This document shows, one piece after another, positions 11,639 through 23,883 of a stretch of 64,000 nt of DNA. This DNA comes from Dactylellina haptotyla (Eukaryota > Ascomycota > Orbiliomycetes > Orbiliales > Orbiliaceae). The notes beneath the pieces were generated by a model. It was not told the origin of the DNA. It was given only the letters and a program-made list of their open reading frames with translations, and ran no database searches. Each line of letters starts with the position of its first letter. Within the stretch, counting starts at the first letter, position 1. Both the position numbers and the translations under genes were made by a program. The DNA lies in contig CM062385.1 of NCBI GenBank assembly GCA_031310005.1, forward strand, positions 2,170,001 to 2,234,000. The letters run 5' to 3'.

Positions 11639-12860
11639 ATGAGTGTCCTATCGGTAGAAGCAGTCACCACAACCATAGGCGGACAAGTTATAGTCTTCAT
11701 TCCGAATATCAAGACTCAAGAGGTCCCGAGTATCAGTCATCCATCAACCGCAGGCCGTGACACTACCATGGGAGGTCCACAGCTTACCCGCTCCCGGTCT
11801 TCGGTTCTGACCGCCCCAATCCCAACTACCTTTATCACTTCAATCAGGAGCCGCTCCCGTTCAGTCGTTGTTGTTACCGAAGTTGTCACGGTCACGAGTT
11901 CGCTTTCAATTCCGACGCCCGTCCAAACCTATATCGCAAGCAGTGAGAGTAGCTCGGCGATTTATACTCGTCCTCCAGAATATCGTCCAGCGGGGATTCC
12001 ATATCCCGTTGGCCCATTGATTACCTCTGAAGGCCCTAGCCCATTGGAGACCGGAGGTGTGTAGTTTCCCTATATCCTATGATATCTTACTAATTCTCGA
12101 TCGATAAAGGTGTTCATCTTCCCCAACCAGAGTTCAATGGTCTTGCCGCCCCTCCGAGTGTTATCATCGGCACCTTCGCCGCACTAGTTGGTGCTGGTAT
12201 TCTATGTTTTCTAGTATGTTTGGTAAGACGTAAGCGTTTCGAACGCAAGCTCCGAGAGGCGAATAATCGCCCTCGAGGCCCTCCTGTCCTCCCTCCTATT
12301 CGCAGACAACCGGATTCTCCAGTCTGGTTTGGGCAGCGTAAGCCAAGTTCTACCGAAATGAAACCGTTGAAGACGGATTCTGTTACTTCTGGTGGTGCTC
12401 CTTCGATGTCAACCGCGCCAGATATGGCGAACCGTAGACAAAGTGTTTTCGCCGGTACTGTTCTTACTAGCCAACATGATCCCAACGGCGACATTTTGAG
12501 CACTGCCGGCGGAACCGTTGATTGTCCGGGAATTATTTTTAAGCATGAAGTCGAGGATTTGGGAGAAATTTCAGAAAAGAAGCTTTATGCAGCTCCAGCA
12601 GAGGACAACAACTACGAGGTCCCAAAAGCGGCAATTCCAGAGAAAATTACCACAGAACCGAAGCGTAAGTAATTGTGTAGCGATAGGATATCGAGCATCG
12701 AAGACTTTCTAATCTTAATTTGCGTCTAGGTAACCTCCATCCCACGGTTGAAGATGGCGAGGAAGAGCCACAGGCCGTTAATGTTCCCGGTGCTCCCTTC
12801 TTGGTCTGTGAGTTGGAGGATACCAGCAATGATGAACGCTATCACACTTTCATCCGCTAA
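11639..12860 (+). CDS. Single-pass membrane protein, Ser/Thr-rich ectodomain
   Basis: Protein of 367 residues from three exons: 11639-12056, 12110-12664 and 12730-12860, with phases that join cleanly. The first 140 residues are rich in Ser, Thr, Val and Pro, so probably O-glycosylated if extracellular. A single hydrophobic helix of about 23 residues (near 156-178, VIIGTFAALVGAG...) is followed by a basic stop-transfer stretch (VRRKRFERKLR). A cytoplasmic tail of about 190 residues with acidic patches ends in FIR. No cleavable signal peptide is evident. The plan (Ser/Thr stalk, one helix, basic then acidic tail) recalls fungal wall-stress sensors of the Wsc/Mid2 kind, but there is no WSC domain and I recognise no family. 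The function is unknown. Confidence 0.75.
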
Positions 12861-13608
12861 ACTGGAGAGCTGGAGACATTATTATTTTATTGATGGAATC
12901 AACAAGTGCCTTTTTATGTGTTTTGATATTGGATTTCTTTAGTTAGGATTACAGTGAAGCTCGAGGAGCCTAAAGACTAAGTCGGTTTTTTACTTTGCGT
13001 TTTGTACTTATTCAAACTTAACGCATCATGTCAAGAGAAATGCAACATTGCAACTGGGAGGAAAAAGATAGGAAACAATTGAAACTTCATGATCAATTGA
13101 TAGACGATACACGACCTAGTAATTGCCGTTAAACTTCTGGCTTCTTTTCACGGTAACTCTGCTGGCAATGTCGGCTCTTAACATGTCGAATAAACTGTAG
13201 GGCAAGCTTAGGGCTTCAAATTGCATAGAAGAGATGGTGGCGATGGCGGCGACGGCTGCTGTCGAGCGTGCAACTAGGGCTTCACCTGAACTGAACAGTT
13301 GCTCTGGTATTCTACCGGCAGTCACAATCCCCTTCTGAATTTTTTTTGTGCAACTACATCATCACGTCTGACAGTCTTCAGCAACGAGCTCCAACCATCT
13401 TCTGCTCACCAACCTGAACATCGCAACCATCAAGAAGTCTGCTCAGAGCAATATCATAACTGACCTCATAACATCTCTTGATTCCTATCATCAGGCTTTA
13501 CAGACATTCTCATCTGATAACACTCTCAATTTCTGCCCAATATTCACCTATCAATTCCCATATATCAAAAAGCTAAGCAAGTTGCCCAATAAGCCATAAG
13601 ACCTAACC
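12861..13608. other. Intergenic, no gene seen
   Basis: About 750 bases between two plus-strand genes. No convincing frame was seen. The right part should hold the promoter of the long disordered protein. Confidence 0.4.
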
Positions 13609-16600
13609 ATGGGGATCTTTGGGATCCCATGGCAGAGGCGGTATCAAGGCCGGCATCCGGCGTTTGCGCTCCGCAATGAGAAGCGGAGACCGAAGAAGTT
13701 TCGCTTCGTCGAGGGGAGGAGGAAGAAGGCGGCGGTGGGGCGAGCAGATATGCCATTTGTAAGGCATATAACCTCCTTCGGGAGGAAAGCCGTTGGGTTC
13801 TTCTCTCTGAAGAAGACCCAAAGAGGGGGGGGAGGTGGAGGGGAGGAGAAGAAGGCGGAGGGACGGCGTCCTCCTCCCAGCCCTCCCGTTGTCCCAGGTG
13901 GAGGGGATGACGGCGAGGAGCAGCAAGGGAGGGAGGAAGATAGAGGTACGTTGCCATTGAATCTTTTAGTTTCTCTGTGTGCGGTGAACATGTTAAAAGG
14001 AAGCTAATATTTTGTAAATGATTAAATAATAGCGGAATTCCGCTTCTATCGAAGCATGGTGAAGGCCGAGAGGGTGACCGGCGAGCGCTGCGACTACGAT
14101 ACGTTCAGTAGTGCACGGCGCGCATGGCGCGGCGAGAAGAGGAGGGAGGAGGGGTCGGGCGACTCGGAGAGAGTCGGCCCAGTGGTGCAGGACCCGGGGA
14201 AGAGGATGAGGAGGAAGAAGGCGAAGGAGCTGCCCTTGCCTCCGGACGACGATCGGGCCCTAACAGCTGGGCAAATGTACCATGAGCATGTCATGGAAGC
14301 GGCCCAACGGGGCAAGAACATGCCGAGGGTGAAGCCGGCCGAGGAGGAGGAGGAGGAGTGGGAGACGGATACCTCAGGTGAGGATCCAATCCCGGAGGGT
14401 CATATCATGATCGACGGACAACTGCGGCGTCTGCCTAAGACGTCTAAGAAGCCAGAGCCGCGCACTCTAAGGGATCCAATGGCGAAAAATCCATTGGTGG
14501 AGGCACATCGACAGTCCCTCGATCAGATAGAAGAGGAAGAGGACGTTTACGACCATCTTGACCGCCACCTCATAAAAATCGGGTCTCGCGCATGGGCGCA
14601 ATTTAGTCGCGATATTCGTACGCGGCGAGAAGAGGCAATTATGTCTTTTATTGGTTCGAGCAGAGCTGCTAAGCACCGGAAAGTAGCTGGAGAGGCAGCC
14701 CGAGCGGGCCTCAAGCGAGCAGTTGATATTCGAAAACGGGCTACCCGACAGCCAGCGACAAGACCAGTTGACCAAGAGATCACTACGGAGCCTCTCCTCT
14801 CTGTACCATACGAGGAAACCCAGATTAGTGACAGACAGAGCTCTCTTTTCCCTCCAACCACCGAACAGCCGCTTGCCGATGGGCCATCTCAGAACGCTGA
14901 GAAAAAGAAGAGCAAGCTTTTCAGACCTATTTCAACCCTCAGTGACATCTGGCGTGATGGCGAAGCCAAGAGAGTCCAGCATGGTACCGTTTTAAAACCT
15001 CTGAAAACCAAATCAGGGCAGTTCCTGATGTCAAAGATTGCCGAACTTACAAGACTGGGGAGGAAAAGCCCTAAGGATATTGCCGAAAAGCAGAAAGAGG
15101 TTCAAAAAGAGGACGAGCTTCGTCCACTCAATTTAACAATTTCCAATTCAGCAAGAGGTCTTAGTTTTGCTGAGATGCTGGCACAAGATAATCATGATTC
15201 AAATATTAAACGCGAAGCATCTGAGCCACCAGAAATGCCATACCTTCCTCCATTTCAGGAATATTCTAGAACAAATCCACCTATCGTGGCCGATTATAGT
15301 ACTCAGCTACGTTACGGGATTCCTGACACCGAAGACGAAGAGGGCGAAGCCAATAACAAAGGAGAACAATCTTTTATTTCGAGCGTTTCTGCTGGACCGC
15401 AAGCCAATGAAGAACAGCCTAAAGATACACCCAACTCGTCTCCAAAGAAACATGATTCCGGAATCAGGTTCAATAAGTTTTATGAAGTGATCAATCACGA
15501 TAAAGCTTCAGAGCTCATGGAAGCTTCTAAAGTCCGTCGTCCAGCTTCAGTCTTTCAGCCGGATTATTTGGCAGGAATTCGAAACCTGCCCCGCAAGAGC
15601 AACGAGGAGGAACATTTATTCGACTGCCTCCAGGACTATCTAGGTGACAAACTTCCCAATGGCAAAGAGAAGAGGATGTTTGGACTCGGCGCTCATCAAG
15701 CTGTTGTTGACCATCGTATTCGCGAAAAGGAACTCAAGGAGCAGAGATTAAAGGCAAGGACAGCTGCCTCCGGCCCTGAATACTGCGAGCCAAGCTCATC
15801 TAGAGCTCCGATTCAATATTCTAATGGACCAAATCAAAATCTTATGAACCCAGCTGCTGGTCCTTCTGTCGACACGCCTCCTCCTCGTCAGATTTTGATT
15901 CCAACGTTACCCTTGACACGTCGGCCAATGTCTATGAGCATTTTAGGCGAAATCGATAAAGACGATCCGAGATATCATTGGAATCCGATTCAAGAAGATC
16001 TTTACTCTCAGGTTCCCCCGTCTACCCGAGGCTTCAATGTTATCGATATCCCCGACTTTGATGACTCCGATCAACCAATTACAACCAGAGCATATAGACC
16101 TGACCGACCACAATATGCAGACAGTGGGACTCAAACAGGTCCAGGGTTAATCCGTCTTGATAATATGTCTTCATTCGGTCTATCTGATAATAATATTGAT
16201 CGCTTGCTGTCTGAGAGTGCATTGGAACGTCTGCCTTCACCATCAGACTCGGGTGCCTTTGCCGATACTGATTCAATCTCCCAACCAAGGTCATACATGG
16301 GATCGCCCTCCGTGTCTCACTCCAGTTCTTATTTTACTAGTCGTCCTGATGACTCTTTCGACCGTTTCTCGCTTTCAGATCGCCGCTCGAGATCTAGTGT
16401 TTATTCAGGGGACCATTCCCAGCGTACTTTCGGGTCTTATTCCCAAACTTACACTGGCTCTTACGCCAGCTCTGATTTCGGGAGCTTCTCTGAGGCTAGC
16501 TCAAGTTTATATTCTGAGCGCACCGCAGATAGCGGCTCGACTCGGCGGTCTGGATATTACTCAGACGCTTACTCGGGTTCTTATTCTCAATCATATTCTG

Positions 16601-17646
16601 GAACTGATAGAGGAGGAAATTCAGAGACTTCTTCTGAGAGACATTCCGAAGAATATTCTGATGAAAGTTCGAGGGAGCTCTCTGGGAATTTTGGAGAGGG
16701 CGACGATGAAGTCTCGCAGGAAGAATCTGAGCCAGGTAGCGCCAATGATTCCAGTTTACGTGAAGACGAATCTCGTGAGGGAGACGCATCATTTGAATCA
16801 AATATGAGCGGATCCACGGATGAAGAAACCGAACATGCTTCAACCTCACACAACTCTCCTATCCCCGTTGCACCCGAAAGCGCAAAAATGGTTAATCCAA
16901 CAGATGATAACTCAGATTCTACTCCTGGCAACGAAATCGGTACAAAGCCCCTAGAAGCTGTTGATGATTCTCCAGTCATTATGGACGATCCTGAAAAGCC
17001 ACCTTCTGATCCTGAAGATAACAACACGGATGACACCGTCGATATCTTGACCGGTATTCTGGCTCAAATTGCGGCCACGCATTTCAAACCAGAGCAGGAG
17101 CCTGCAGTGTTTGAAGCTGATCTACGAGAATCAGTTAGACGTCACTTCGGCAATCAAAATGAGGAAAGTGAGGCAGATTCACCTCCGAACCCACAAAATA
17201 CGACTAGGGCCCCTCCTAGTGATGACGAATTCTGTCCTCGTGTATTCGACTTCAGTCGCCGCGGACGTGAGGCCCGTGCTTCAGGATCCTACTACACCGA
17301 TCAAATCGTCGAGTCTCAATACGGCCGGTCCTCAACTTTCTCCCAACGACACGCCGCAGCACCATCTGATGCAACTTCTTCAAGCCATCATAGACGAAAT
17401 TCTACTTCCTTTGGAACACCTACTTCTCCGGTTTCACCTCGACCACGTTCCACTGAGGCATCGCTGCGATCACGAGCTGGGAGCCATGGCGGTAGTGCAT
17501 GGATGCACGAAATTCCAAGAGACTTCCTTCTTAGGCATGCGGAGATCGCAAATCGAAGATTGGAGGGAGACGAGCCCTATCACAGAGCCGCTCGACTACA
17601 TCGGCGTCCCAGGATCCGCCCTGCTCAACACCGCGAGAGAGAGTAG
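13609..17646 (+). CDS. Large disordered protein with Ser/Tyr-rich repeat region
   Basis: Predicted protein of 1316 residues from two exons, 13609-13945 and 14033-17646. The 87-base intron (GTACGT...AATAG) restores frame exactly and bridges a stop-bounded gap. The first exon encodes a basic start (MGIFGIPWQRRYQGRH) and a Gly/Glu-rich linker. The rest is highly charged and low in hydrophobic residues. At about residues 900-1000 it has irregular repeats built on SYS, SGSY and SSDFGSF, followed by an acidic Glu/Ser tract. There are no membrane segments, signal peptide or catalytic motif. I do not recognise a family; a scaffold or nuclear/cytoskeletal role would be a guess. The 3' end is uncertain: a second frame stays open across it (17069-17833) and reads fairly protein-like after 17590, so an unseen terminal intron is possible. 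Confidence 0.75.
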
Positions 17647-18774
17647 CATAAGCTCATGGGAACTTGGTTTCGCACCTCTTTACGACTTTATCTACGAACT
17701 CGAACGACGACATGGGATTTCCTTTAATAGCAAGCTTATGGGCGCTACCCCTGATATTACCCTAATTTATGATTCTGCGTTTACTAAACCCCACGGATTT
17801 GTTTGTTCTTTTAAGCTATGTTACACTATATGACAGCACCCACCCCATTATTTCCCCCAATATGTTCGAGCAGCCATCTTTCTCTCTTTCCGCCAAGGGT
17901 CATCCCATCCGCATTTCTCTTCACATCTTATCTCCGTTTAACTCCTCAGGCTGTCTCATATCCCTGCCCATTGCTGCATATTACTCTGCCTTTTATTACT
18001 TTTTACTGCTTTTTACTGCGATATAGGAAAAATATAAAAAAAAGAAAATTTGGTTCCCCAACTCAGCTTCCTTATAAAACGTAGCAGTAGTACTAGATCT
18101 CTCGCGGATAGATATATGATTGTCTAGATATTTGAAGTAATCCCACCTTATTAAAATCTCCAATTAGATTCCTCTGAAGTAAACTGGTGAACCGCGTTGA
18201 CTCTGTTGTGTTACCCCATTCGGTTGTCGGACCACATTAAACCACCGAAGGTGTCGTCGCTGACTAATACCCTTTGGATCCTGCAGCGATGTGGGTCCCT
18301 TCCCCAGAGAGCTACGCTCGAAACAGCATCTTGACTGGGGTAGCATCATCTTTTGAAACGCTCAAGTATCCCGTCGCGATCATTGCTGCATCAACTATGC
18401 ACTTCAGAGGTGAAATCGTACGATATTTTGACTAAGCAAACCCGGAATCGGGTGCCATTCGAGTGCGATGTCGCGATGCAAGGGCCAGCTGGTAGCGTCG
18501 CGAGAATCAGGAAGCCATGTTGTCCGAAATTAGCGGAGTGGTGGGTATATAAACCTCGTGGACGCGCCATGCCCTCCAAGTTCCGACTTTTCGACGTCAG
18601 TCTATCTGCTAGTGAACGGAGGGTGCCCACACCCCAATTCTTCAAGCTGTCACATTTACACGCATACAATTTTTGTATATAAAACTCGTTATATTTTCCT
18701 GTATCTGCAAACTAGCACAACTGGTGAAAATAAAGCTTGACCTGCTTGACCATCTCAACCGAGAAGAAGCCACC
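17647..18774. other. Intergenic, possible alternative 3' exon at its left end
   Basis: About 1.1 kb. The first 180 bases continue an open frame (+1 relative to the preceding gene) with a protein-like stretch including ELGFAPLYDFIYELERRHG, which could be a missed terminal exon of that gene. The rest looks non-coding. A TATA-like element (gtatataaaac) lies near 18675, about 100 bases before the SDR start codon. Confidence 0.4.
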
Positions 18775-19887
18775 ATGATCCCTCTCACCACGATCCAGGC
18801 AGCGAACGCGACGTTGTCCACCTCGCTTCCGTCGCCTGTCTGTGTGTTTGTCGGTGGTACGACGGGCATAGGTTTCTACACCCTCAAGAAACTTGCCGCC
18901 GCTACGGTCTCCCCCAAAGTTTACTACATCGGCCGAACACCTTCGAATGCCGAAATAGTTCAAAAAGAACTCCAGAAAATCAACCCGAAGGGGACGTACA
19001 AGTTTTTGAAATGTGATGTTCTGCTCACCCAAAGCGTGGACGAATGTTGCCACGAGATCTTGAAGCAAGAGAAAGAGATCAACATCCTGTGGCTTAGCGC
19101 CGGTGTATTGAGGAGTGGGATGCCGGGTATAGAGCTTCCCTTTCACCTAAAATACGATATCCGTGCTCAATTTACTAACGATATTTACCATTATTGAATA
19201 GATACTGCCGAGGGAATCGAATTCATGGCAGCGATCTCCTACTACGGGCAGATCAAATTCATCCCGAACCTCCTGCCACTGCTGAAAGCCTCGGCAGCGA
19301 ACGGCCACCACGCTCGTGTGATCCGTATTCTCGCCGGCGGTCGCGAGAAAGCCCTCGATCCTAACAACCTTGATATGCGGGACATGGGTCTAATCCCCAG
19401 CCGTGTAGCACATACAACAATCACAACAGTCGCATTCGACTACCTCGCCAAAGAAAACCCTGATGTCAGCTTCGTCCATGCGTTCGCGGGGTTTGTGAAA
19501 ACCGAAGGGCAGAATTTCCCGGGCGTTCTGAGTATGGTTATCCGCACGGCAATGTATGTTGCCGGATGGCTGTTCTTGATCCCTGAGGAAGAGAGTGGAG
19601 AGAGGAATCTGTTTTACTCGACGAGTGATATTTACCCGCCTGGTTTGACGGGGCCGGCTGAGGCTCAGAAGAGGGAAGAGAAGGGGGTAGAAGGTGAGGA
19701 TATTGCTGTTGGTCTTGATGGGATTAAAGGCAGCGGGTGTTATACTCTTAACTGGGATGGTGAAGCGAAAAGCGGGAATCCGATTCTTTTGGGCTACAGA
19801 GAAGATGGGTTCAGGGAGAAAGTCTGGGAGCATACATTGGAGGTCTGGAAGAAGGCCGAGGAGGCCCATCAAAGAGTCGAGCTTTAA
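18775..19887 (+). CDS. Short-chain dehydrogenase/reductase (SDR)
   Basis: NAD(P)-dependent oxidoreductase of 345 residues with two exons, 18775-19126 and 19202-19887. The 75-base intron (GTATAG...AATAG) joins in phase to give MPDTAEGIEF. The Rossmann nucleotide-binding motif reads GGTTGIGF at about residues 27-34, and the acidic KCDVLL turn follows. The usual NAG is LSAG here. The catalytic Tyr/Lys pair is not in a standard YxxxK context; SYYGQIKF after the intron is the nearest candidate region. This atypical SDR type (ILWLSAG...DTAEG...YYGQIKFIPNLLPLL) is common in fungal secondary-metabolite clusters. The gene lies about 10 kb from the putative polyketide cluster with unrelated-looking genes between, so membership is not claimed. 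Confidence 0.88.
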
Positions 19888-20394
19888 AAGAAATATTTTA
19901 CAGATTTAAGATTAAATTGGAACCAAAGTCATGTTTACTTATGAGCGAGTTTAAAGATGCATTGACGGGAATATTGAAGGAGTTTTCATTCAAAATTATG
20001 TTGTAAACATTATTATCCGAGACCGTATTTCCCGAAACCTCATTAAAAATTCATTATTTTCATGAAATCAGACCGTATTTAAGATACGATAGCTCCCCAA
20101 TCATTAACCAAGCTCATAGCAAACACCAACCTCGAGCCTCTTGTGTCCAAAAAATGCACAAATAAATTATGGTGCAACAACGCAGGTGGTTGGAAAATTT
20201 GTGACGGTGGTGGTGCTCCTATCATAAAGAAGCAATATATCAGTAAAGACGCGTTAATTGAGACGCAATCAAGATTATCTTACTTGGTGGTTTTGGTTTT
20301 GGATATCGTAGTGTATTCGGTCGTAGCATCGTGACTCAAAAGTTGACAGATTAGCGATTTTTCAGAGATTATATGGAATTCTAGTCCTGAAAAC
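19888..20394. other. Intergenic between convergent genes
   Basis: About 500 bases separating the 3' ends of a plus-strand and a minus-strand gene. It is AT-rich, with no gene seen. Confidence 0.4.
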
Positions 20395-21438
20395 TTACAC
20401 TCGATTTGTAATTGTTATGGTAGCCGTGGCACCGCTTCCATCTACCGTCGCAGTAGTGGTATCGGTCGCTCCGGGAATTGTCTGTGTTCCCAAATAGTCG
20501 TAGTTTGGCTCATAGACGATGGTAGAGTAGATAGTGGCAGTATCGCTATCAACAACACCATCGAAGGCCTGGTATCCAACGACACGTTTGGCCAATTCTA
20601 CGGGCTCCCGTTTCGCTGGCTGGATAGCGCGGACGAAACGACGGGGTGGTAGAGCCGGGCAGCCTGTAGTTGTAGTAGTCTTTGTAATAGTAGATGTTTC
20701 GGTACTATTATCTAGGTATTAGCAGTTACTCCCAGACATGGACAGAATACCTGCTTTCTGAATCGGGGAGTAAAAATAACGTACCTGGTGACAGGAACAT
20801 CAATGTGTCTTGTAAGACCATAGCTAGTATACGTCACGGTCTGAACCGATGGATTGGAGTCGACCGTTGTTGTTTGAGTTACGGTTGTAGGTGAACCAGC
20901 TTCCGTAGCGAAGGCACTATACGTGAAGGTCGTTCCGGATGTGATAGCAGTCGTTCCTGGTGTAGTAACGACCGACCAAAAACCATTGTAGAGAGTTGTG
21001 ACAACTCCTCCTCCAAGGGTAATGGTGACGGAAAACGTATATTCACCACCCATATTAGATCTGGTGACTCCGGGACATAATATAGACGTATCGCTGCCGG
21101 CGTAGAATGGGTTGCAAGTGAACACAGAAGATGTTCCATCGGTGGACTGCGTGAGAACAGGCGTCACAACCGCACCACTATCAAAACGCTTGAGTTAGGA
21201 TAGTTGTAACAATTCATTGTATCACAGCGGCTATAAAAGCAGCGGCCTAGATCTGATCACCGCTGTGTGGAATCAACCCAGAAGGTTTCTAAATGAAAAC
21301 CCCTACATACCCACAAGTGAAGATACTATTCGTAAAGACGGCTGGAAAACCAAAGGCATCGCCAGCACCTGCGCCTGCAGGGTCGACATAGTAGGTAAGC
21401 CCAGAGGAGATCTCAGGAGCAGAGAAAGCACAACCCAT
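20395..21438 (-). CDS. Thr/Ser-rich protein of unknown function
   Basis: Spliced model of 276 residues: exons 21438-21311, 21177-20785 and 20704-20395. Donors are GTATGT and GTACGT, acceptors are TAG, and both junctions keep phase. An upstream in-frame ATG at 21513 would add 25 residues. The shorter start (MGCAFSAPE) has an A at -3 and is preferred. The protein has spaced Cys residues (FTCGGAVV, FTCNPFY, ILCPGV), Thr/Val-rich beta-like stretches such as TATITITNRV at the end, and a basic linker near TTTTTGCPALPPRR. No signal peptide or membrane helix is clear, which is odd for a composition that looks extracellular. The stop codon overlaps a strong donor-like sequence (gtgtaagt), so the true 3' end could be a further exon. 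I recognise no family. Confidence 0.6.
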
Positions 21439-22833
21439 TTTGATTCGACTTGAGAATAAATTTAGAAAGACTGTGGTCTGCGTTGGTAATGTTGTAGTTT
21501 GGAAATACGACAAGGAGCAAAACGATCGATTAATTAATCAATAGGATTGCTCGTTAATCTATAAAGAATGTGATACTGAAAAGCCGTTGGAATAGATCGT
21601 GTAATAACGAAAGGCTGTTTAAAATTTTACAGTGGGAATTCGCGTTCCCTCTTATAAAGTGCACTAGCCGGACAGCTGAGTCGAGGCTCTCAATGCATTG
21701 TCCTGTTTACCGTGGCGCCCGGCGCTGCTGCGTGCTGGCTCGTAATTTTAAACGGACTGATCACATTTGCGGTGCGGCACCTGAGAGGGAAAAAGAATTA
21801 TATGTGTAGGTTCTCACTAAAAATCCGGGCTAATGCAAGCCATCTGTTCAGTTAATTTCGTCGCAACATTCCCGCAGGGCTGAAAAGCAGCGCCCTGCAT
21901 TCCCCTGACGAACGCGCAGCCCCTTTCGGACTCTGTTGGCTTCCTTAACGCTAGACTAATTTTTTCCATTTAAACTCTGCTTCAAGAAATAGTACATCAG
22001 CGATATTGTACATACCAATTAGACCCTTGCCTTTACAAATAAATACATCTCGGGACTGGAATATTGCATGAACCGCTCAAGTTAATTCAGACTTGCGATA
22101 TATATCTGGAGTCTTGTCAAAATAATGCGTTGTGTGTGGGTGTCGACCTCGAAGACTGACCAAGGTCGGCTGGACGACACCTACACGTTGCGTACGCTTG
22201 GACAACTTATCTCAGCCGCAATAAGTCGCACTCGGAAGCCAGCGGTTGGTAGGCCGACAGGGGGGTAAACCCAATTGGCTATTTCTTGTTGATCCAAGCC
22301 CGTTACCAAAAGCTTATTGTTCCAATCTCCTCGAACTCACTCTCACTGAGGAATCTCGAAAGAATAACCATCTTGAGGTCATCGTATTTGATTTCGCTAA
22401 TTGGGATTCTTTAACCGCCAGCTCTCTCCCTGCCGGGCCAAGCGAAAGGCTTAAGCCTCAATCAATAGACCACGAACCTTAATTTAGTATGCTTCTTTTA
22501 GAAAGTATTACTTTCAAGTTCTCAATTTTTAGTATTGTGTAGCTTCCGATCGACGTCGGCTTAAGGAACGATTGTAATATCTTATTCGTGAATAAAGGCC
22601 AGTGTAACTATATAACCTCGTTGATATAGGGAGGCCTTATTTTTCATAAACGTGTCATCCTTAGAAGATAGAGCTCAACGGTTGAAGGTGATTGTCATAA
22701 AATTGCTTTACATACATAAAAGAAAGAAAACAGAGACTATTAAATATTAAATCCGAGGATGCAAAGAATCTATCCAATTAAGATATCAAACAAACGCAGC
22801 CCTTTTGTTAACCTGTCATCTGAGAGAGAGCAT
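21439..22833. other. Intergenic, contains a 12-bp-arm inverted repeat
   Basis: About 1.4 kb with no convincing gene. The left part holds the promoter of the Thr/Ser-rich gene and the right part the 3' side of the reductase. The notable structure is an imperfect inverted repeat at 22134-22186. Confidence 0.4.
22134..22186. repeat. Inverted repeat, 12-base arms, 29-base loop
   Basis: The left arm GTGTGGGTGTCG (22134-22145) pairs with the right arm CGACACCTACAC (22175-22186) at 11 of 12 positions. The loop contains a smaller palindrome-like block (gaccaaggtc). It could be a structured RNA hairpin, a protein site, or chance. No gene covers it. Confidence 0.5.
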
Positions 22834-23883
22834 TCACAAATCGACAAGATGTTCAAAGGCCTTGGCTGTATCCAACACAACACGGTCATACTTGATCCAA
22901 TCCTGTCCAGTAGCTTTAACAGCCTTGGAGATATCCCAGTTGACGCCTTCAGATGGCCACAAGTAATCTTTAGTATAACCTTTACCCTTCTCTCCTTGCG
23001 GCATAACATCCTTCCTGCTTGGGTAAGCTTCATTCAAAATATCCATAACGGCCTGATCTCCACCGCGGCCCGCAAGTGCGAGATATCGTTCACCGTTGGC
23101 TTTGTCGCCGTTCTGAGCCGCCCAAACAAAGAGTCTGGCAACATCATAGACGTGAACGTAGGTGGAAGCTCCACCAAGAGATTGGAAATCTTTCTTGCCG
23201 GAGAAAATCTGCCAAATTGTGAGGATTGTTTCACTGATCTTGGATGCGTCCTTTGGAGATACAACCGGAGGACCGGAAACCCAGGCTGGGTTGATGGAGA
23301 CGATATTGAACGCTGGCTTTTCTGTGTCTCGGAATTCCCAGACTGCTTTCTCTGACTCGGACTTGGAAGCCATGTAGATCATAAATCCCGGGCTGTTCTT
23401 GCCCATCTTTTGAGTGAGTGCGTAGGAGAAGTTATTCCAGTCTTTTTCGCTAAAAGTATATGCAGTCTCGACACTGGGGTCCCAGACAGCTACGATCGAA
23501 GACATCTGAACAAATGTCTTCACCTTGGTTCCGAGTTTCTTAGCAGAGTGCAAGATGGAGATAGCACCCTCCCGAGCGGTTCTGATGACAGGATCAGGGT
23601 CTGTAAAGCTTAAAGAAACTGGCGATGCGAGGTGAGCGATGACTTCTACATCTTTCACGGCTTCGTCAAAGGCTCCAGGAACGGTGATGTCGGCGACTTC
23701 GTAAATTTCGATATCAGATGCGGCGTAACCTTCTGAAACGAGAGTGTCGATGAGAGGTTGGGCAGAGGACTTGCTGCGAGTAGTGCCGCGAACTTTATAT
23801 CCAGCGTCGAGGTAGTATTTCGTGACCCATCCGGCGATATAACCGGTGACACCGGTGACGAGGGCAATTGGCTTGGAGGACAT
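22834..23883 (-). CDS. DFR-like NAD(P)-dependent epimerase/reductase
   Basis: Extended-SDR protein of 349 residues in one exon, starting at an ATG at 23883. The N-terminus holds the glycine-rich dinucleotide motif GVTGYIAG (about residues 11-18), followed by a basic RGTTRSKSS that favours NADPH. The catalytic set is visible as MSSIVAV (Ser at about 128) and YMASK (Tyr at about 170, Lys at about 174). This fits the dihydroflavonol-reductase/methylglyoxal-reductase (Gre2-like) group that reduces aldehydes and ketones in fungi. There is no signal peptide, so it is probably cytosolic. The substrate is unknown. Confidence 0.9.
   Translation of the reverse strand: MSSKPIALVTGVTGYIAGWVTKYYLDAGYKVRGTTRSKSSAQPLIDTLVSEGYAASDIEIYEVADITVPGAFDEAVKDVEVIAHLASPVSLSFTDPDPVIRTAREGAISILHSAKKLGTKVKTFVQMSSIVAVWDPSVETAYTFSEKDWNNFSYALTQKMGKNSPGFMIYMASKSESEKAVWEFRDTEKPAFNIVSINPAWVSGPPVVSPKDASKISETILTIWQIFSGKKDFQSLGGASTYVHVYDVARLFVWAAQNGDKANGERYLALAGRGGDQAVMDILNEAYPSRKDVMPQGEKGKGYTKDYLWPSEGVNWDISKAVKATGQDWIKYDRVVLDTAKAFEHLVDL

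Noticed and set aside
18775-19887. SDR as a member of the type III PKS cluster
   Set aside because: Its family is common in such clusters, but it is about 10 kb from the MFS gene with unrelated-looking genes between.
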